Source: Tomocerus qinae (lineage: Eukaryota > Arthropoda > Collembola > Entomobryomorpha > Tomoceridae). From it: a stretch of 64,000 nucleotides of DNA. Positions within the stretch are counted from its first letter, which is position 1. Every line of letters starts with the position of its first letter. Where the stretch lies: positions 23,982,201-24,046,200 of the forward strand of contig CM034548.1 in NCBI GenBank assembly GCA_020055645.1, read 5' to 3'. The notes beneath the pieces were generated by a model that had not been told where the DNA came from, did not search any database, and saw only the letters and a list, made by a program, of their open reading frames with translations. This document shows, piece after piece, positions 1 to 12,072 of the stretch. The position numbers were made by a program, and so were the translations under genes.

Positions 1-678
1 AGGTTTGAATTTGGAATGTAGTCTGCGTTACGGTATCATTTAAAGAAGGCTACATTAACACAGGAGAAGGGCAAAATAAACTTTTGGAGAAAGTTTTGGG
101 TGTTTTCAAGACTCTTCCTAATTTCTTCATAGCCTATTGTCTGCGGGTCTTGTGTACCTAAAAGTAATTTCTGTAGCAGAAGAATACAACCTCCTCTTGA
201 ATTCCTTGATGGGTTCTAACTAAAAATAAGTGAACCTAATTTTTGCTAGTTGTAGTCACTGTTTTTATTGTATTGCTCTGCGTAGAGCTAGTATGAAGCG
301 ACAAGGAAGGCTAAATAACACCAAACAAAAGGAAGCTTTAGTATGTTTTGTTGTCTGGGATCTCTTATTTCCCAAATCCTTTTTCTCTAATTACGTTTTG
401 ACGAGGAAGCCATTCAATGGCTGCACAAAGGCCAAAACGGCTACAAATTCATCTCCGACTTGATACGAACCTTTTCATCTGATTTCAGTTTCCTTCCGAC
501 TCGTTTTATTATTTCCCTTCACTGATTAAGAGTTAACACTCTGATTAGCTATACTACTCTAACACAATAACGGTTTTCATTTTCTTATACAATTATGTAA
601 GTATTTATTATGTAGATTATGTAATCCGATGTTATTTTTACATGTGAAGTAATTTAAACTCTTATTTAATACTTTAAG
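1..678. other. Intron DNA upstream of the first visible HECT exon
   Basis: This should be the intron preceding exon 679-753, because the reading frame is already inside the HECT domain there. I looked for the preceding HECT exon and saw no matching peptide. The 230-463 open frame starts at a non-ATG codon and resembles nothing I know. Confidence 0.5.
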
Positions 679-753
679 GATGTTTCTCATGGGTTGCGAG
701 AGCTTCTTAAATACGAAGGAAGTGTTGAAGAAGATATGGGTCTGAGTTTCCAG
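679..753 (+). CDS. HECTD2: HECTD2-like exon, start of visible HECT segment
   Basis: The exon follows an acceptor ending TTTAAG and stops at CAG before GTACGA. It encodes 25 residues in phase 0, beginning DVSHGLRELLKYEG and ending EEDMGLSFQ. This is the conserved HECT stretch of the form SLxxLLxYEGxVEEDMxxxFQ. The following intron is only 123 bp (754-876). Confidence 0.88.
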
Positions 754-3700
754 GTACGAAATTTCTCCATCTTTATCATTATACTATTTTTTAAGTAATT
801 ATTTCAATTAATTATATCTTAAAAATAAATTTTGAGGAAAATGGTCTGAAATTTAATGAAATATGACTAAAAATAGGCGTCTCTGCAAGAATACGATCGC
901 ATTATGACGTACAACCTAAAAGAAAACGGAGAGCAAATACTAGTGACTAATTCAAACCGGGAGGAGTACGTAAAATTGTATTTGGACTGGGTACTCAACA
1001 CAGCCATTTACGCTCAATTTCGTGCTTTCTATCTGGGGTTTCATTCTGTAACAGCTTCTAATGCCTTAATAGTAAGTCAACTCTCGTGATTGTTATTTTA
1101 TGTTAATGCGTTTACAGAACTTTCACTTTGGGAAATAAATCCCTCCTCGCCTACATCGCCTCGGTTGAGATAAATTCCGTAGAGGCCCCTCTACAGTGTC
1201 ACATTTAACATTTTTCCTACATTTTTGACGATACATTATGTTATAAGGTGATCATGCCAGTGAATTATTTCGTATATTCCGATTAACTTTTGCATACTAA
1301 AATGTAATTCCTCCAGTTATCATGAACCAAGTGCTTTTCGAGTCTTTAATCCGACAAAAATGAATGCACACGTCCTCGCATACATAATGCATAGAAAAGT
1401 ATAAAAACAAAGAACGAAAGTCAAACTACGCTATAGACATTTATTATGTAGTTTTATTTCCGTCGTTGCTGCAAGGTATGTAATAATAATAAGATATGGC
1501 TGACTATCTATGTCCGGCCGTCGGACCGAAAGAAAGTCACTAAACAGTCTCATTCTATATTCCTTTATTCATAATATATGCTTTTCCCATGCCAATGACC
1601 TCGTTATCTCAGGTATTTGTTCCAAACATATGAAATTCTAAACGTTCAGACTTTAGTTTTAAAATAAACATGGCTTCAAATTAAATCGAACTCATTTTTA
1701 GAAAGTGTAGCAAAATTGAAGAATTAAAGCAATTAGAAAATGACATTTTCAAAGACAAAAAAATGTTTCTCAAGTTTTATGCATTTTTAATTCACTAAAA
1801 TTGTATGGCAGTTTGAGAACATAAATATGTATTGAAGAAAATAAGGACCACAGACGATACATGATAAAACAGCATCCTGTTTTATTATGTATCTCTCAAA
1901 GAAATGCTTTTTTGTTGCTTTTATTCGTCCTTTTTTGAATAAGCTTTAACATGAAGATACATATTAAATACTTGCTAGTAAATAGTAACACTAGTACTAT
2001 ATGTTACAGCTATACTACATATTATAGGTATTTAAATATGACAACAAAACAAGGTCAACGTTTAAATATTGATGTGATTACATACTATTGAAACGATTCA
2101 TAAAAGATTGGAATGAAGTAGATTTTCGCATTTCCAATCAGTGAAGTAGAATTTGAAAGCCAAGGGTATACTATAAGTAACAGAGGATTACAAGTGGCTC
2201 TTCAGTTACTCAAAAGGATCATCTGTAGTAATGCTACATCATCTTGTACAATAGTAATTCGCAATTTCCCCTAATGACTTTATTCGAAATCATTCACTTG
2301 TGTCATTATACTTCTAGTATTGAACTCAGTTCATTATTAGCTCACTTGATCTTGTGCCAATCGGGTATAAAGCCTTACATCAATGGTTATTAGTTTTTAT
2401 TACATTAAAGTTAGATTGTGGAAATGAATACAGAGATTTTTAGAAAGAGACTACCACCGACAAAGTACACGACTCTGCTCTACCACAATAACGACTTTCT
2501 CTACATATTTTCCACACACCACTACTCTACATAATCTCAATAGACATTTCACGTAGCTCACAATTTACAGTATGTAATTTAAAGCTAAGTGACATACATA
2601 ATCCGATAGTACATTATCAATCCATTCCTTGGTAACTCATTATTTCAGTTCCGTCAACTCCATATTAACCTAGTAGATTATTTTAAAAACTTTTTAAGTT
2701 CTAGTACATCTACAATTTTTGCTATAAACAATTGTGCTATCTTACAGTAATGACTTTTCTTATGTATTTACCACACGCTACTACTCTACACTTATCTCTT
2801 AAGAGATTTCACATAGATCACGATTTACAGATGCTATGTAATGTAAAGATAATAGATCCGGATGAGAATCCTTGGTAGATTACCATGTCATTCCTTAACA
2901 GTTCATGGATAATTCCGTCAACTGTATACCAACCTTCTCTGTGATGACAAATAGCATTGCTCTACCATCCTATTTAGGAACCATCCTACTTAGAAGTTAT
3001 AACTAGTGACATTTAGTAACACAATACACACATCTACAATCTAATGTATGCATCTACAATGTACACAAGGACGATTAACATTTAAAACAATCATACCAGG
3101 AATTAGTTGATCTCCCCCTCCACGCAAAGATTGGTTTTAAGTGAATTTCTCCACCCGTCCACGTCGGTCGACTCTGTAGCATTCGACGCTGCCTGCATTT
3201 TCGACCGAGAGCACAGCATTCCGAATTTTGATTTTCACAGCCGGGTTAGCACACTTCCAAATTCTTCCAGTATCCCGGAGTAACTTGTCATCTCTTGACT
3301 CTTTGGTGGTTCTCTCAGGATCGATGAAAATGCCTTTCAACTCAGGATGAGTCTCCAGTTCACGCTTTGCCGATAGAATGGCGAATTTATCTTGTTTTCT
3401 GATCAAATTGATGATAATTGGTCTCGATATAGTATCTGTTTTTTTCCCAATTCTCCTTGCGTCAGCAATGTATATTTCCCCCAGTCCCATTTTTGAAAGC
3501 AAATCTTTCACTTTCTTCTCCGTTTCGCAATGAGCCTCATGTTTGCCTTCCGGAATGCCCCTTACACGAAGGTGCAAGCTGATCAGTTCCCGTCTTAAAT
3601 ATTCATTCTCGTAATCCAACTCTTCGACTTTTTGCATCAATTTTTCCAAATCCCTTTTGGTTTCTTGAATTTTCTCTCGGTCTGCTTTGGCAGCCTCCTT

Positions 3701-6164
3701 AATTTCTTCAATGCTGTTCCACAACAGATTAAACTTATCGTCAGTCGAAAGTCTTATGAAATCCGCTGCCCCTTTGTCGTCTGATGCGATAGAAACTCTC
3801 TTTGTATTGTGTGGGTTATGCTTGCCACCTCTCTTAAAAGGCATTCCTCCAAACTGCATTTTGTTCGAATTGTGTGTATGAAGATGTACTTTTTGTACTC
3901 AATCACAGCACAAATTTTAGACGTCTTTCCTCTATGGTTGCTCAATGGTCAATAAACTTGTACAAATCCTACTTACATCTTTGTGTCATTAGAAGCACAA
4001 AGAAATATCTTCTTTCACATATCACTATGTCAACGATACTGTCATACACAAAAAGTGTTTATGTAAAGAGCATAAATGTACGTAAACAATGTCTCTACCT
4101 CGGATGTCTAAATGTAATTGATACGTACAAGTTTGATATAATGATCAATTATCTATCATAACAGATGTATGTTTCTGAAAATATCAAGTTGTTATCTATA
4201 GAGCGTATAAATTTTAATAACACGGAGAAATCTGATATTGAACTACCTTACGTAAGCAATCATGGTTCTTATGTATAGATGCTGAGACCAGAAGAAGTTG
4301 AAATGCTCGTTTGTGGTTCCCCTACACTAGATTTGCACGAGCTGCGGAAAGTCACAGAGTACGATGAGTACCGGCCTGACGACAGAATCATTCAGTAAGA
4401 ATTATATTTCCAATTATTTAAACATTTTAGATATCACATAACAGTCTCCAACTCTATATAATAAACATCATAGCTATATAACCATCGTCTTTTATATAAT
4501 ATCCTACTGCTAATGATCCACAGCCAGACTCCTTTCCCTGATTCAATGTAACATATTATTAGGATGTTTCATGAATGCTTCTCTTGTTTCATCTTATTGT
4601 CAAATCCTCCTTGTGCTATTTCTTTTTAATGGTTAGACGCAGTTGTTGTATCATATAGTATACTAGCCGCATAATCACTACCAATGTTTTTGAAGTAAAA
4701 GACGAAATCAGAAGTGTAATTATTAATTAATTATAGCAACATTTCTTCAAAATAAAATTACTACTGCTTAATTTTGTGTTGCAGGTACTCTATACTTAAG
4801 TAAGGGATTGCATGTGGAAAGAGAATGTAAAGCATATCTAGTAGCCTAGCTTTGACATTCATTTAGTCAGAATAAGCAGTACATTAGGAACATTATTACG
4901 TAGCTATTTAATACTCATTTAATACGAGGAGGAGTAGCCAGTAGGTAGGCACTGCTTTATGCGGCATTATCGCCAGTTTATTAGTAGAAGTGACTGGAGC
5001 ATGGGAAAACTTTTGTAGATCGTAGTAGAGGAGGAGGATTAGATAGAACTTGGTATATTATATCCAAACGGTGCATATTAATGTAGATATCTTTCCAAAC
5101 TATGACATAACTACCTTTTAATACCTTCCGCACTCGCGTCTCAATAGGTGCGTGCCCAATCTGCCCACACAGAATCTGACATTCCAAACTCCACACGGAC
5201 TAACAATAATAATAAGACTTAAGCTGAAGGCTCACTCAACTGTTTAATTTCTCCTGATTCTCTCTATGCGTTCCGACTCTTACACTCAATAGCACTAGCT
5301 TTTAATGACGTGAAATACAATCCTAATAATTCCATCACTGCCTACACATAAATATCCTATCAATGTCTCACTATATAACCATATTAATCATGCCCGTCAA
5401 TCCACATCAAAAATATCTCCTAATATTGTGCCATTTTGTACAGCTAAAAGTAATACATTCTTATTTTATAGTTGGAGATAGTTGAAAGCTACTTATTGAC
5501 AATTGGTGATTTACTAAATGAAAGATATAGGTTTAATCCTATTGGGAGTTAGGTTATTTACTATTTGGTGTTTTACATTTTATATAGGGACTTTTGGTCT
5601 GTTTTGACGTCCCTTCCTCTGGACCTTCAGAAAAAGTTTCTGCTGTTCACAACAGGCAGTGATAGAATTCCTGTTGGAGGGATGGGCGAAATGTACTTCA
5701 AGGTAAAATAAAAATATCCTAAAGTTCAAATCTCTCTTAGAGGTTGAGACTACTCGTTTTCATTACATAAATCCACCTGCCAAAGACAAAGTAGTATATA
5801 GTGCACCTGCTACACTCTGCCGAATAATGTATTTATGTACGTTGAGACTAGAGAGAGAGAAGCCAACTTGTTGGCTTCACTAAACTGCTATGTACAACTG
5901 CAGTTCCTGCTATCAGATTCTTTTAATTGAATTTTTCCTCACATTTCACAAAAGGAGCACTTTATTCCGTTTGAGCGTATTGTAACTGCAAATGTTCTAA
6001 TTGGTACGCTGCAGATATCTAGGATGCGAGACCGGGAGGAGAACCTTCCTGAAGCTCACACATGTTTCAATCAATTAATCCTCCCAGACTATCCTAACAA
6101 AGATGTTCTAAAGAAGAAGTTGATCATTGCAATTTCAAATGCAGAAGGATTTGGGTTGGAGTGA
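679..6164 (+). CDS. HECTD2: HECT-type E3 ubiquitin-protein ligase, HECTD2-like (3' part, five exons)
   Basis: Five exons join in frame at 679-753, 877-1071, 4279-4394, 5588-5702 and 6015-6164, giving 216 C-terminal residues and a TGA stop at 6162-6164. All introns are GT-AG. The product is most of the C-terminal half of a HECT domain, which takes ubiquitin from an E2 onto a cysteine and passes it to substrate lysines. Landmarks in order are LRELLKYEG, VTNSNREEYVKLY, LRPEEVEMLVCGSP, LLFTTGSDRIPVGGM and HTCFNQL, whose cysteine codon at 6063-6065 is the catalytic residue. The ending ISNAEGFGLE and the segment GFHSVTASNAL fit HECTD2 better than UBE3A (which ends KGFGML) or HERC4, judged from memory. 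The N-terminal HECT lobe and all upstream regions lie left of the window, so the gene is partial. I am sure of the HECT family and fairly sure of the subfamily. Confidence 0.93.
877..1071 (+). CDS. HECTD2: HECTD2-like exon, central HECT segment
   Basis: The exon follows an acceptor AAATAG and ends ATA before a strong GTAAGT donor. It encodes 65 residues in phase 0 at both ends. YNLKENGEQILVTNSNREEY corresponds to the HECT region between the two lobes, and AQFRAFYLGFHSVTASNALI carries the typical QFxAFxxGFxxV helix. It is open for its full length with no internal stop. Confidence 0.92.
2486..2936. repeat. Diverged tandem duplication, unit about 260 bp
   Basis: Two copies of about 190 bp align head to tail: 2486-2671 and 2745-2936. 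Shared landmarks in order are a GACTTT-rich start, CCACAC followed by CTACTACTCTACA, GATTTCACATAG or its variant CATTTCACGTAG, CACGATTTACAG or CACAATTTACAG, and ATTCCGTCAACT or GTTCCGTCAACT. The copies differ by many substitutions and small gaps, so the duplication is old. No coding potential is visible. Confidence 0.75.
3137..3859 (-). CDS. Non-LTR retrotransposon ORF1p-like protein, intact frame
   Basis: This is a 240-codon frame starting at an ATG at 3859, with a second ATG five codons later, antisense inside a HECTD2 intron. A basic N-terminus (KRGGKHNPHNTKR) precedes a charged helical stretch at residues about 42-95 that looks like a coiled coil. An RRM-like region follows, with LRVRGIPEG at 97-105 and ARRIGKK at 134-140 leading into RPIIINLIRKQDKFAIL. 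A basic C-terminal part contains GIFIDPERTTKESR at 176-189. This order (coiled coil, RRM, C-terminal domain) is that of L1-type ORF1 proteins, RNA-binding chaperones that coat the element RNA. No ORF2 follows on the minus strand. It could be a recent partial insertion, an ORF1-only element or a domesticated gene. The frame is GC-richer than its flanks. Confidence 0.7.
   Translation of the reverse strand: MQFGGMPFKRGGKHNPHNTKRVSIASDDKGAADFIRLSTDDKFNLLWNSIEEIKEAAKADREKIQETKRDLEKLMQKVEELDYENEYLRRELISLHLRVRGIPEGKHEAHCETEKKVKDLLSKMGLGEIYIADARRIGKKTDTISRPIIINLIRKQDKFAILSAKRELETHPELKGIFIDPERTTKESRDDKLLRDTGRIWKCANPAVKIKIRNAVLSVENAGSVECYRVDRRGRVEKFT
4279..4394 (+). CDS. HECTD2: HECTD2-like exon, LRPEE-LVCGSP segment
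   Basis: The exon follows an acceptor ATAG and ends CA before GTAAGA, leaving a split glutamine codon (phase 2). It encodes MLRPEEVEMLVCGSP followed by LDLHELRKVTEYDEY. The family usually has YDGY at the last motif; here the glycine is glutamate, which looks like an ordinary lineage difference. Confidence 0.92.
4395..5587 (+). other. Intron of the HECTD2-like gene (1.2 kb)
   Basis: AT-rich intron with donor GTAAGA and acceptor TATATAG. I see no conserved coding segment, RNA gene or repeat array inside. Confidence 0.75.
5588..5702 (+). CDS. HECTD2: HECTD2-like exon, TGSDRxPVGG segment
   Basis: The first base completes the glutamine codon left open by the previous exon, and the rest is 38 codons ending FK before GTAAAA. 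It encodes DFWSVLTSLPLDLQKKFLLF and then TTGSDRIPVGGMGEMYFK, the signature FTTGSDRxPxGG block of the HECT C-lobe. Confidence 0.93.
5703..6014 (+). other. Intron of the HECTD2-like gene (312 bp)
   Basis: Donor GTAAAA, acceptor CTGCAG. It contains a short GAGAGAGAGAAG run near 5852 and nothing else notable. Confidence 0.75.
6015..6164 (+). CDS. HECTD2: HECTD2-like terminal exon with catalytic cysteine
   Basis: The exon follows the acceptor CTGCAG. It encodes 49 residues and a TGA stop. LPEAHTCFNQLILPDY contains the thioester-forming cysteine (TGT at 6063-6065) in the invariant HTCFNxLxLPxY motif. DVLKKKLIIAISNAEGFGLE is the C-terminal helix and tail; HECT ligases need a phenylalanine near the C-terminus, seen here in GFGLE. 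Confidence 0.95.
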   Translation: MSRMRDREENLPEAHTCFNQLILPDYPNKDVLKKKLIIAISNAEGFGLE

Positions 6165-6217
6165 AAAACTTTCAAATATATATTATATCTACTATGTACT
6201 TGTATTTCACTCGGTAA

Positions 6218-6223
6218 AATAAA
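6218..6223 (+). terminator. Polyadenylation signal of the HECTD2-like gene
   Basis: A canonical AATAAA lies 54 bases after the TGA stop and is followed within about 30 bases by T-rich DNA. This predicts a very short 3' UTR ending near 6240. Confidence 0.7.
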
Positions 6224-8006
6224 AACTTATTATTTACCTTCACTTTTTGTATATTTCTTTCTACTAAATTTACATTTTCTTATTTATACTTCCATACTTT
6301 CCAACCAAAATCAATTCAAACTTTTAGAATGTTAGCAAAATCATAATAGATGAGTTATAAAATATTCATAAAATAGCCAAAATGCACATTTATATACATA
6401 CAAATCAGTTGCACTGGAAATTGAACATTTCTACTCCCTTTTTCTGATGGAAACAACCCGGGGAATTTCGTTATATGAAACTGTCTACTGGCCAATATGG
6501 GAAATATAAAAAACTGAATCCATAAATTGATTTTTCATGCTTCTGATTTTGTGAAGTCAGAAAAACAATATGGGAGAATATACTTATAATGTCTCCTGGC
6601 TCCGTGAAGTGAAATTCATGACTGACAATTCGGAAAATCGTGATGAAAAAATTTCTACAAATCGTCGGAGGGGGTGTGCAACAATCCGGAAATCAGAAGA
6701 TGGAACAGCCTGTAACTAAGGATAATGAAAACTCCTGACTCAACATTGAGAACTGTCCTGAGATTGCACAAAAAGACGTGCCCACCTAACAATTCACATT
6801 GCGCTTTCACTATCTACGTCAAAATCTAAACTGTTAGAAGCATGAGAAACTTTTCTAGAAATAAAGTCTACTTCATAAAGCATAGGATGACAAGAGGACA
6901 TTCACAGTCACGGAAGTAAAAATGAATTACTTAACAAGAAAAGATAAGACACTAAGAATTTGAAAAACTGGCACACTACCAAGTAATTAATTATGTTCTT
7001 AATTTGTCTTCTTCTTACTGCATAATCATACAGTGCCAAATGCACAGCAAAACATTAGCTAAACCTTTTGAACTATCTATCTAATCTTCATTTTATTTTA
7101 CGGCATTTGCATTCACTCTTTTTCGTTTACCTTCCAGAACAGAAAATATTATATTTGTAAATCTACTTCATTAAATATTATACAAAATAAACGCTCCATG
7201 TATATTTCAATTATAAGTGTTAGATTCAGCACAAGACGTCGTCAATTTCTGCAGTCAATTCAAGTATTCATAAATCCATTCGAATATCTGAAATTATGCT
7301 ACATTGAATTTTCAAGGTTCTTTTATGATTTCTTTATCTCTACTACGGCATGAATAGCCATACATAATAAATTAAAAGAATGTCTTGCGATGATAGCAAG
7401 AAGGTCAAAGAGTACGGTAAGAATACCAATCTACTATTTCTTTAAAGCTATTAACACTTGGCATCAATTTCAAATGGAACAGGAAAAAGGAAATCTGAAA
7501 AGCTTAGATTATTTCTCAAAAGAGAAAGTTAGCATTCAAAGTTGTAGATATGGCTCAATGAGAATTGGCTAAATCTGTTAATCCCCTAGATGATTCCTGA
7601 GTTTGGATCCATTTTTGATTTGGGGTGATCACTATAGCTATGATGCTGTGAAATGAGCCCTTCTGTCTTTTGACATAACCAAGAAATTAGACTACCTACA
7701 CTGAACTGGGCCTGGCTGATAAATTCGGCCAACATTACGTGAAGGAAATAATAGTATCTGGTGTTTGAAATCAGAAAATATTGTACTAATTTCAATACAA
7801 TGTTATCAGATAAATTGGTATGTTGTGTTGATAAAGGAGATGGGAAATTTTCTTAAAACTACAAAACTTTTGTCTCTATATGGAACAGTTTTATTCTCAA
7901 TGCTTTCTCCCAGAGTACAGACGTTTAATTAGAACAACATTGGCAAACTTCGATGATTAGCATCCAAATACCAAGAATCAGAATCAGTGCAAGAAGAGAC
8001 TGAATG

Positions 8007-8080
8007 TAATTAGGTCTAATTCAGTCCAATTTGGTCCAATTCAGTCCAATTCGGTCCAATTCAGTCCAAATCGGTCCAAA
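8007..8080. repeat. Decamer minisatellite (unit about CAATTCRGTC)
   Basis: Seven 10-bp units run in perfect register. CAG alternates with TGG or CGG inside the unit, giving a 20-bp higher-order repeat of the form TTCAGTCCAATTCGGTCCAA. The last units grade into a poly-A-like stretch. It is non-coding as far as I can see. Confidence 0.9.
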
Positions 8081-11000
8081 AAAGGAATTATTTTGTATAG
8101 TACTATTGATTTAGCTGAGATAATGGTAATGTCGTCCCGAATTACAAAACCTTACACCCAAGTTATTATAATGCTTCTAATACAGAGAATTAAGTCAATT
8201 GTAATTATTATATAGCATTTGGTTTGGTACTCGTCTCCACTATGTGCTACATTTGTGTAATATCTATAGTATTTTAGACTCAATTCCCTTCCCTTTATGG
8301 TCCGCAATGTACAAACATGCTTTTAGTATGTTTGTGCATTGCAAAATTTTAAAGACAATCAAGTCATCGACGAAACGAGCGAATAATTTGAATGTGTTAT
8401 ATTCAAGGATTTTTAACGAAGAAGAAAAAGCAGCTAGAATGCATACAAATTTATTACAAATGGTCCTATATAATTATGGCGCTATCATGATAACGTTACT
8501 ATATAGACAAATGAAAGCTTTTTCTGTAATATGGCCTGCCTGTATGTTTATTTGAAGCTGAAGCGAACTTTTGCTCATTAAAAGGGAAATATTCTTTTAA
8601 GATGATCATTCTTTGAAGAAATTTAAGCCCATGTATCATTAATGATGAATGGGGCCTTCTCTTTCAGATAATAGTGAGTACTTATTCGGAAAACACATGC
8701 CACTTCAATAATAATATACTTATTGCATGATGCAGTGCATTTTTAGAGTTGAAAGAAAAACTGCGACAATGCTGCTAGTTTGTTAAATGGATCTTTTTTG
8801 TCAGCATTTGGATATGTAATTAAAGCTTCTCTGTATAAACATCTATTGATATACAATATAAACTTTGATCCTGCCTCGCATTTCTCCCTTGTTTACTTCA
8901 TGACATCACTTTGATGCGCATTTGCAAATTCTCTTTTTAGAAAACTCTGACTCTTTAGAAGTTGGAAATCTTTAGAAAACAATGTGAAATGTGAACTGCA
9001 AATACATACGTTGCGTTCTAGTTGGATTATTTGGAAAGAGGAAAAATAAATGACACTTGATCCAGCTCTATGGCATTGGAATACTTGTCTCTCTTCGCTA
9101 CTGATTCAAGGAAAAATTTCTCTGTGCTCTATTTACCTTTTACTTTCGTTCTTATGCATTCATTATTATAGTAGATTCTAAAATTAGTAGATTTATGATG
9201 TTATGGTCATTGGTTTAAATAAACTAAATGCAGCAGGCTTTCATAATTCGAAATCAGTCGTGTGAAGCGCAGTTTAATTAAGCATGGGGCCCTAAAACTT
9301 AGACAAATCTACCTTACTTCTCTTTTAAAACACAAACAAGCAAAATGTATGAGAAATAGGAAGTACGAATGTTGACCAGAGTCACTAGCTTTAAAGTCAC
9401 GTAATTTTAGATGTTCTGCATTATTTATTTATTACACTAATGGCGTGAACATTAATTCCATCATCAAAACTCTAGAACAATTAATATGCAAACCGTGAGA
9501 CTAGCTTGTAAAATTCTAGGAATTCTAGTCGTCTTAATTTCGTAATACTATTTAATAGTTCTACGACTTAACGAATTCTGTAAATTTGTAATGGTATTTA
9601 ATGAATAATGGACATCTAAGTAGGCGAAAGTAGCAATTAAAGAATGCATACGGTTGTGCAATTCAAACATGACTAGCCGAGATAGCGTAGATAGTAAAAA
9701 GTGAACAGATGGAGTTAAATAACAACTCTACCAGTAAAAAACACTTCGAGTAATAGCATTTCCTTGTTCGTTGGTGTATTGCAATTTTTTAAAGTAAAGA
9801 TTTGGAAAGAGTAAAGTACAAAAGAGTGTTTTCTAGAAAGCACAATTAAAAATGCTAACAATTTTATGCAGTTCTGTCATTTCTGTGGGGAAGAATGTAA
9901 GTTAATGCTAAGCAATTTGAGTATAGGTCTCTGATTCGAGTTTTGTTGTGGTGTATTACGGAAATGAAAAGTGTTGTTGACTGTTGCAAGTTTAGCATTT
10001 ACGTATTATGCAAATAAATTGAAGCCATAATGCACGGCTGAATTTATTGGTAGAGGAGAGATAGAAGGAAACTGAGATGGTCCTTAGAATGTTCAGAGAT
10101 GAGACTGATTTTGTTTGAGACAGAAGAGAAGCGATCGAAAAATCTTGCAAATACAATATACCACTGTACAAGCATAACCTAGTACATATACAACAATACA
10201 GCCGTAAATTTAAGAGCAGGAGCAGTTGCTTGCTAGCTGGAATCTCCAGAGCTAGAGCCAACACTCCAAAAAGAGGAAAAGGTACAAGAAATTGTAGAGC
10301 TAAGAATGTTGAATGCAGTTCCGTTGCGTTGCAGTGCATTCTATTTTGTTCCCGGGTGAGACGAGATTCAATAGACGGGTGAAACGCAGTCAAGAATAGT
10401 CAAGAGGCACCCAAGCAGTGAGTTCATAGTCTATCTACATCTTCATTTTCTTCAGAACCTGTAACACATATATGTATAGAGAAACACATGTACTTGCATG
10501 CAAACACTCACTACTCCTTCACTGAACACACTTCTCACTCTCAGCCTCAATAAGTTTGCATTTCTGTGGATGTAAAAAATATTGGGTGAACAAAAAATAT
10601 ATTGCCACCATAAATGTCCCATTTGTCTTCCTCTCACTCTACCCACTGCTTTTACAGCTTAACTCATGTAATTAAATCACCAATCCCAACGAAATTTACA
10701 AAAAACTTGTCTAAATTTGTTTACAGTCCCACTGTCGGGAGAAAATGTTAAAAACAAAGAAGGCAATAATGATGGCAACAAGAAATGCTTACACGCATTT
10801 GCATAAAGAGCACAGGATATAGCAATAATGAGAAGCTGCATGTATAAATAGTCACTAAGCATTTACAAATGGCCATGTTTGGTCCTTATGTTGTCTTATT
10901 TTCTCGAATTGTCTCATTTTTGATCAATCCTCTTCGCTTTGTCGTTGGAAAAGAAACGACAAAAATTGAAATTTACCAATTTTTATGGCTTTAAATGAAT

Positions 11001-11670
11001 TAAGATTGCAAGGTTCATGTGCAATGATACTTTGACCTGCTGGGTAAAAAACTGACAAATCTGGGATTTGACTCATGTATTTTTGATAATATTAAATTAC
11101 AAAAGCATCATAATTGAAACAGTACTTTCCAATGATAAAAAGCCATAGAATCGTAAAGTAATAACTGAAGTATCCTTATAGAAACCCACATATTCATAAT
11201 TTAGTAATTGAAAGTTGAAATATCCTGATTAAATTCCATGTAACTGTTGAAACTTAATATCTGAACCATACAGCCGGATAATGAAAATTTAATAACTACT
11301 CTCAGTACTCTTACAAAAATCGTAACTTAATATGTGAACCGTAAGCCGTATTCACAATTTAGTAACTGAAATATTGAGAAAGAAGCCTTTTATACAATGC
11401 CAAATATCTACCAATATTAACTTACAATAAGTTTAGCCAATATCTAAACCGTAATGCAGAATGGCCAACGAACCAATCAATCCCCTTGGGGTGGAGTTAT
11501 AGGGTTGAGGTTATTTCTGAGTGTGTCCTTCTAGCCTAGCATGGAAATACATTATAGATATGTACTTGGGCTGCAAAACAGACTGCAAAGTAGCAATAGG
11601 CATGTAGAATGTTGTAATTTGGTAATTTTGGAAGTGCCAAAAACGTCCATTTGGAAAAGCTATTCCTGTT

Positions 11671-11749
11671 TGATGCCCATGAGTAGAATTTTCCACTCGC
11701 ATGCATTTGAGACTGATGCCCATTTTTGTGTATAATGTGTGATGCCCAT
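11671..11749. repeat. Three exact copies of a 10-mer, TGATGCCCAT
   Basis: Exact copies begin at 11671, 11714 and 11740. The last two are embedded in a longer imperfect direct repeat (TGATGCCCATTTTTGTG and TGATGCCCATTTTGTC). No known function is recognised. Confidence 0.65.
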
Positions 11750-12072
11750 TTTGTCAAGCCCAGGCAATTCTCTATGACTAATGCAGTAAGATATATGTGA
11801 CATTGCTCAATATGTATTTTATTATTAGTTGATATTGGGAATTCGGTAAAGCATAATAAATATGGATGTGGCATTGTAGTGTCCGGGTTGCATCTCAATA
11901 GGAGTATATTGTTGACATGGGTGCATAACCGCTGTATAAGAGGTATTAGTATAGGAAGTAGGGAGCAATGCAACGTAAGAGCAGGATATAGTAGTAGGAG
12001 ATGTAAATGTATATTTCTAGGTAGGCAATAAGTAGACATTGAGTCAGTCAGACAACAGAATAGAGAGCTGAA

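Larger units (their letters stand above)
1072..4278 (+). other. Intron of the HECTD2-like gene (3.2 kb) hosting repeats
   Basis: This intron separates two contiguous HECT segments. It contains a diverged tandem duplication (about 2486-2936) and an intact antisense ORF like LINE ORF1 (3137-3859). I see nothing else recognisable, and no endonuclease or reverse transcriptase beside the ORF. Confidence 0.8.

Noticed and set aside
3687-4161. Plus-strand frames opposite and beside the ORF1-like gene
   Set aside because: They are the complement of the ORF1-like frame or AT-rich continuation of it, with no protein-like pattern.
8007-8080. CRISPR-like array
   Set aside because: Units are 10 bp, contiguous and without unique spacers, and the genome is animal.
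11536-12039. 167-codon minus-strand frame
   Set aside because: Leucine-, histidine- and cysteine-rich with no recognisable motif; it overlaps the TGATGCCCAT repeats and other open frames, so it is probably chance.
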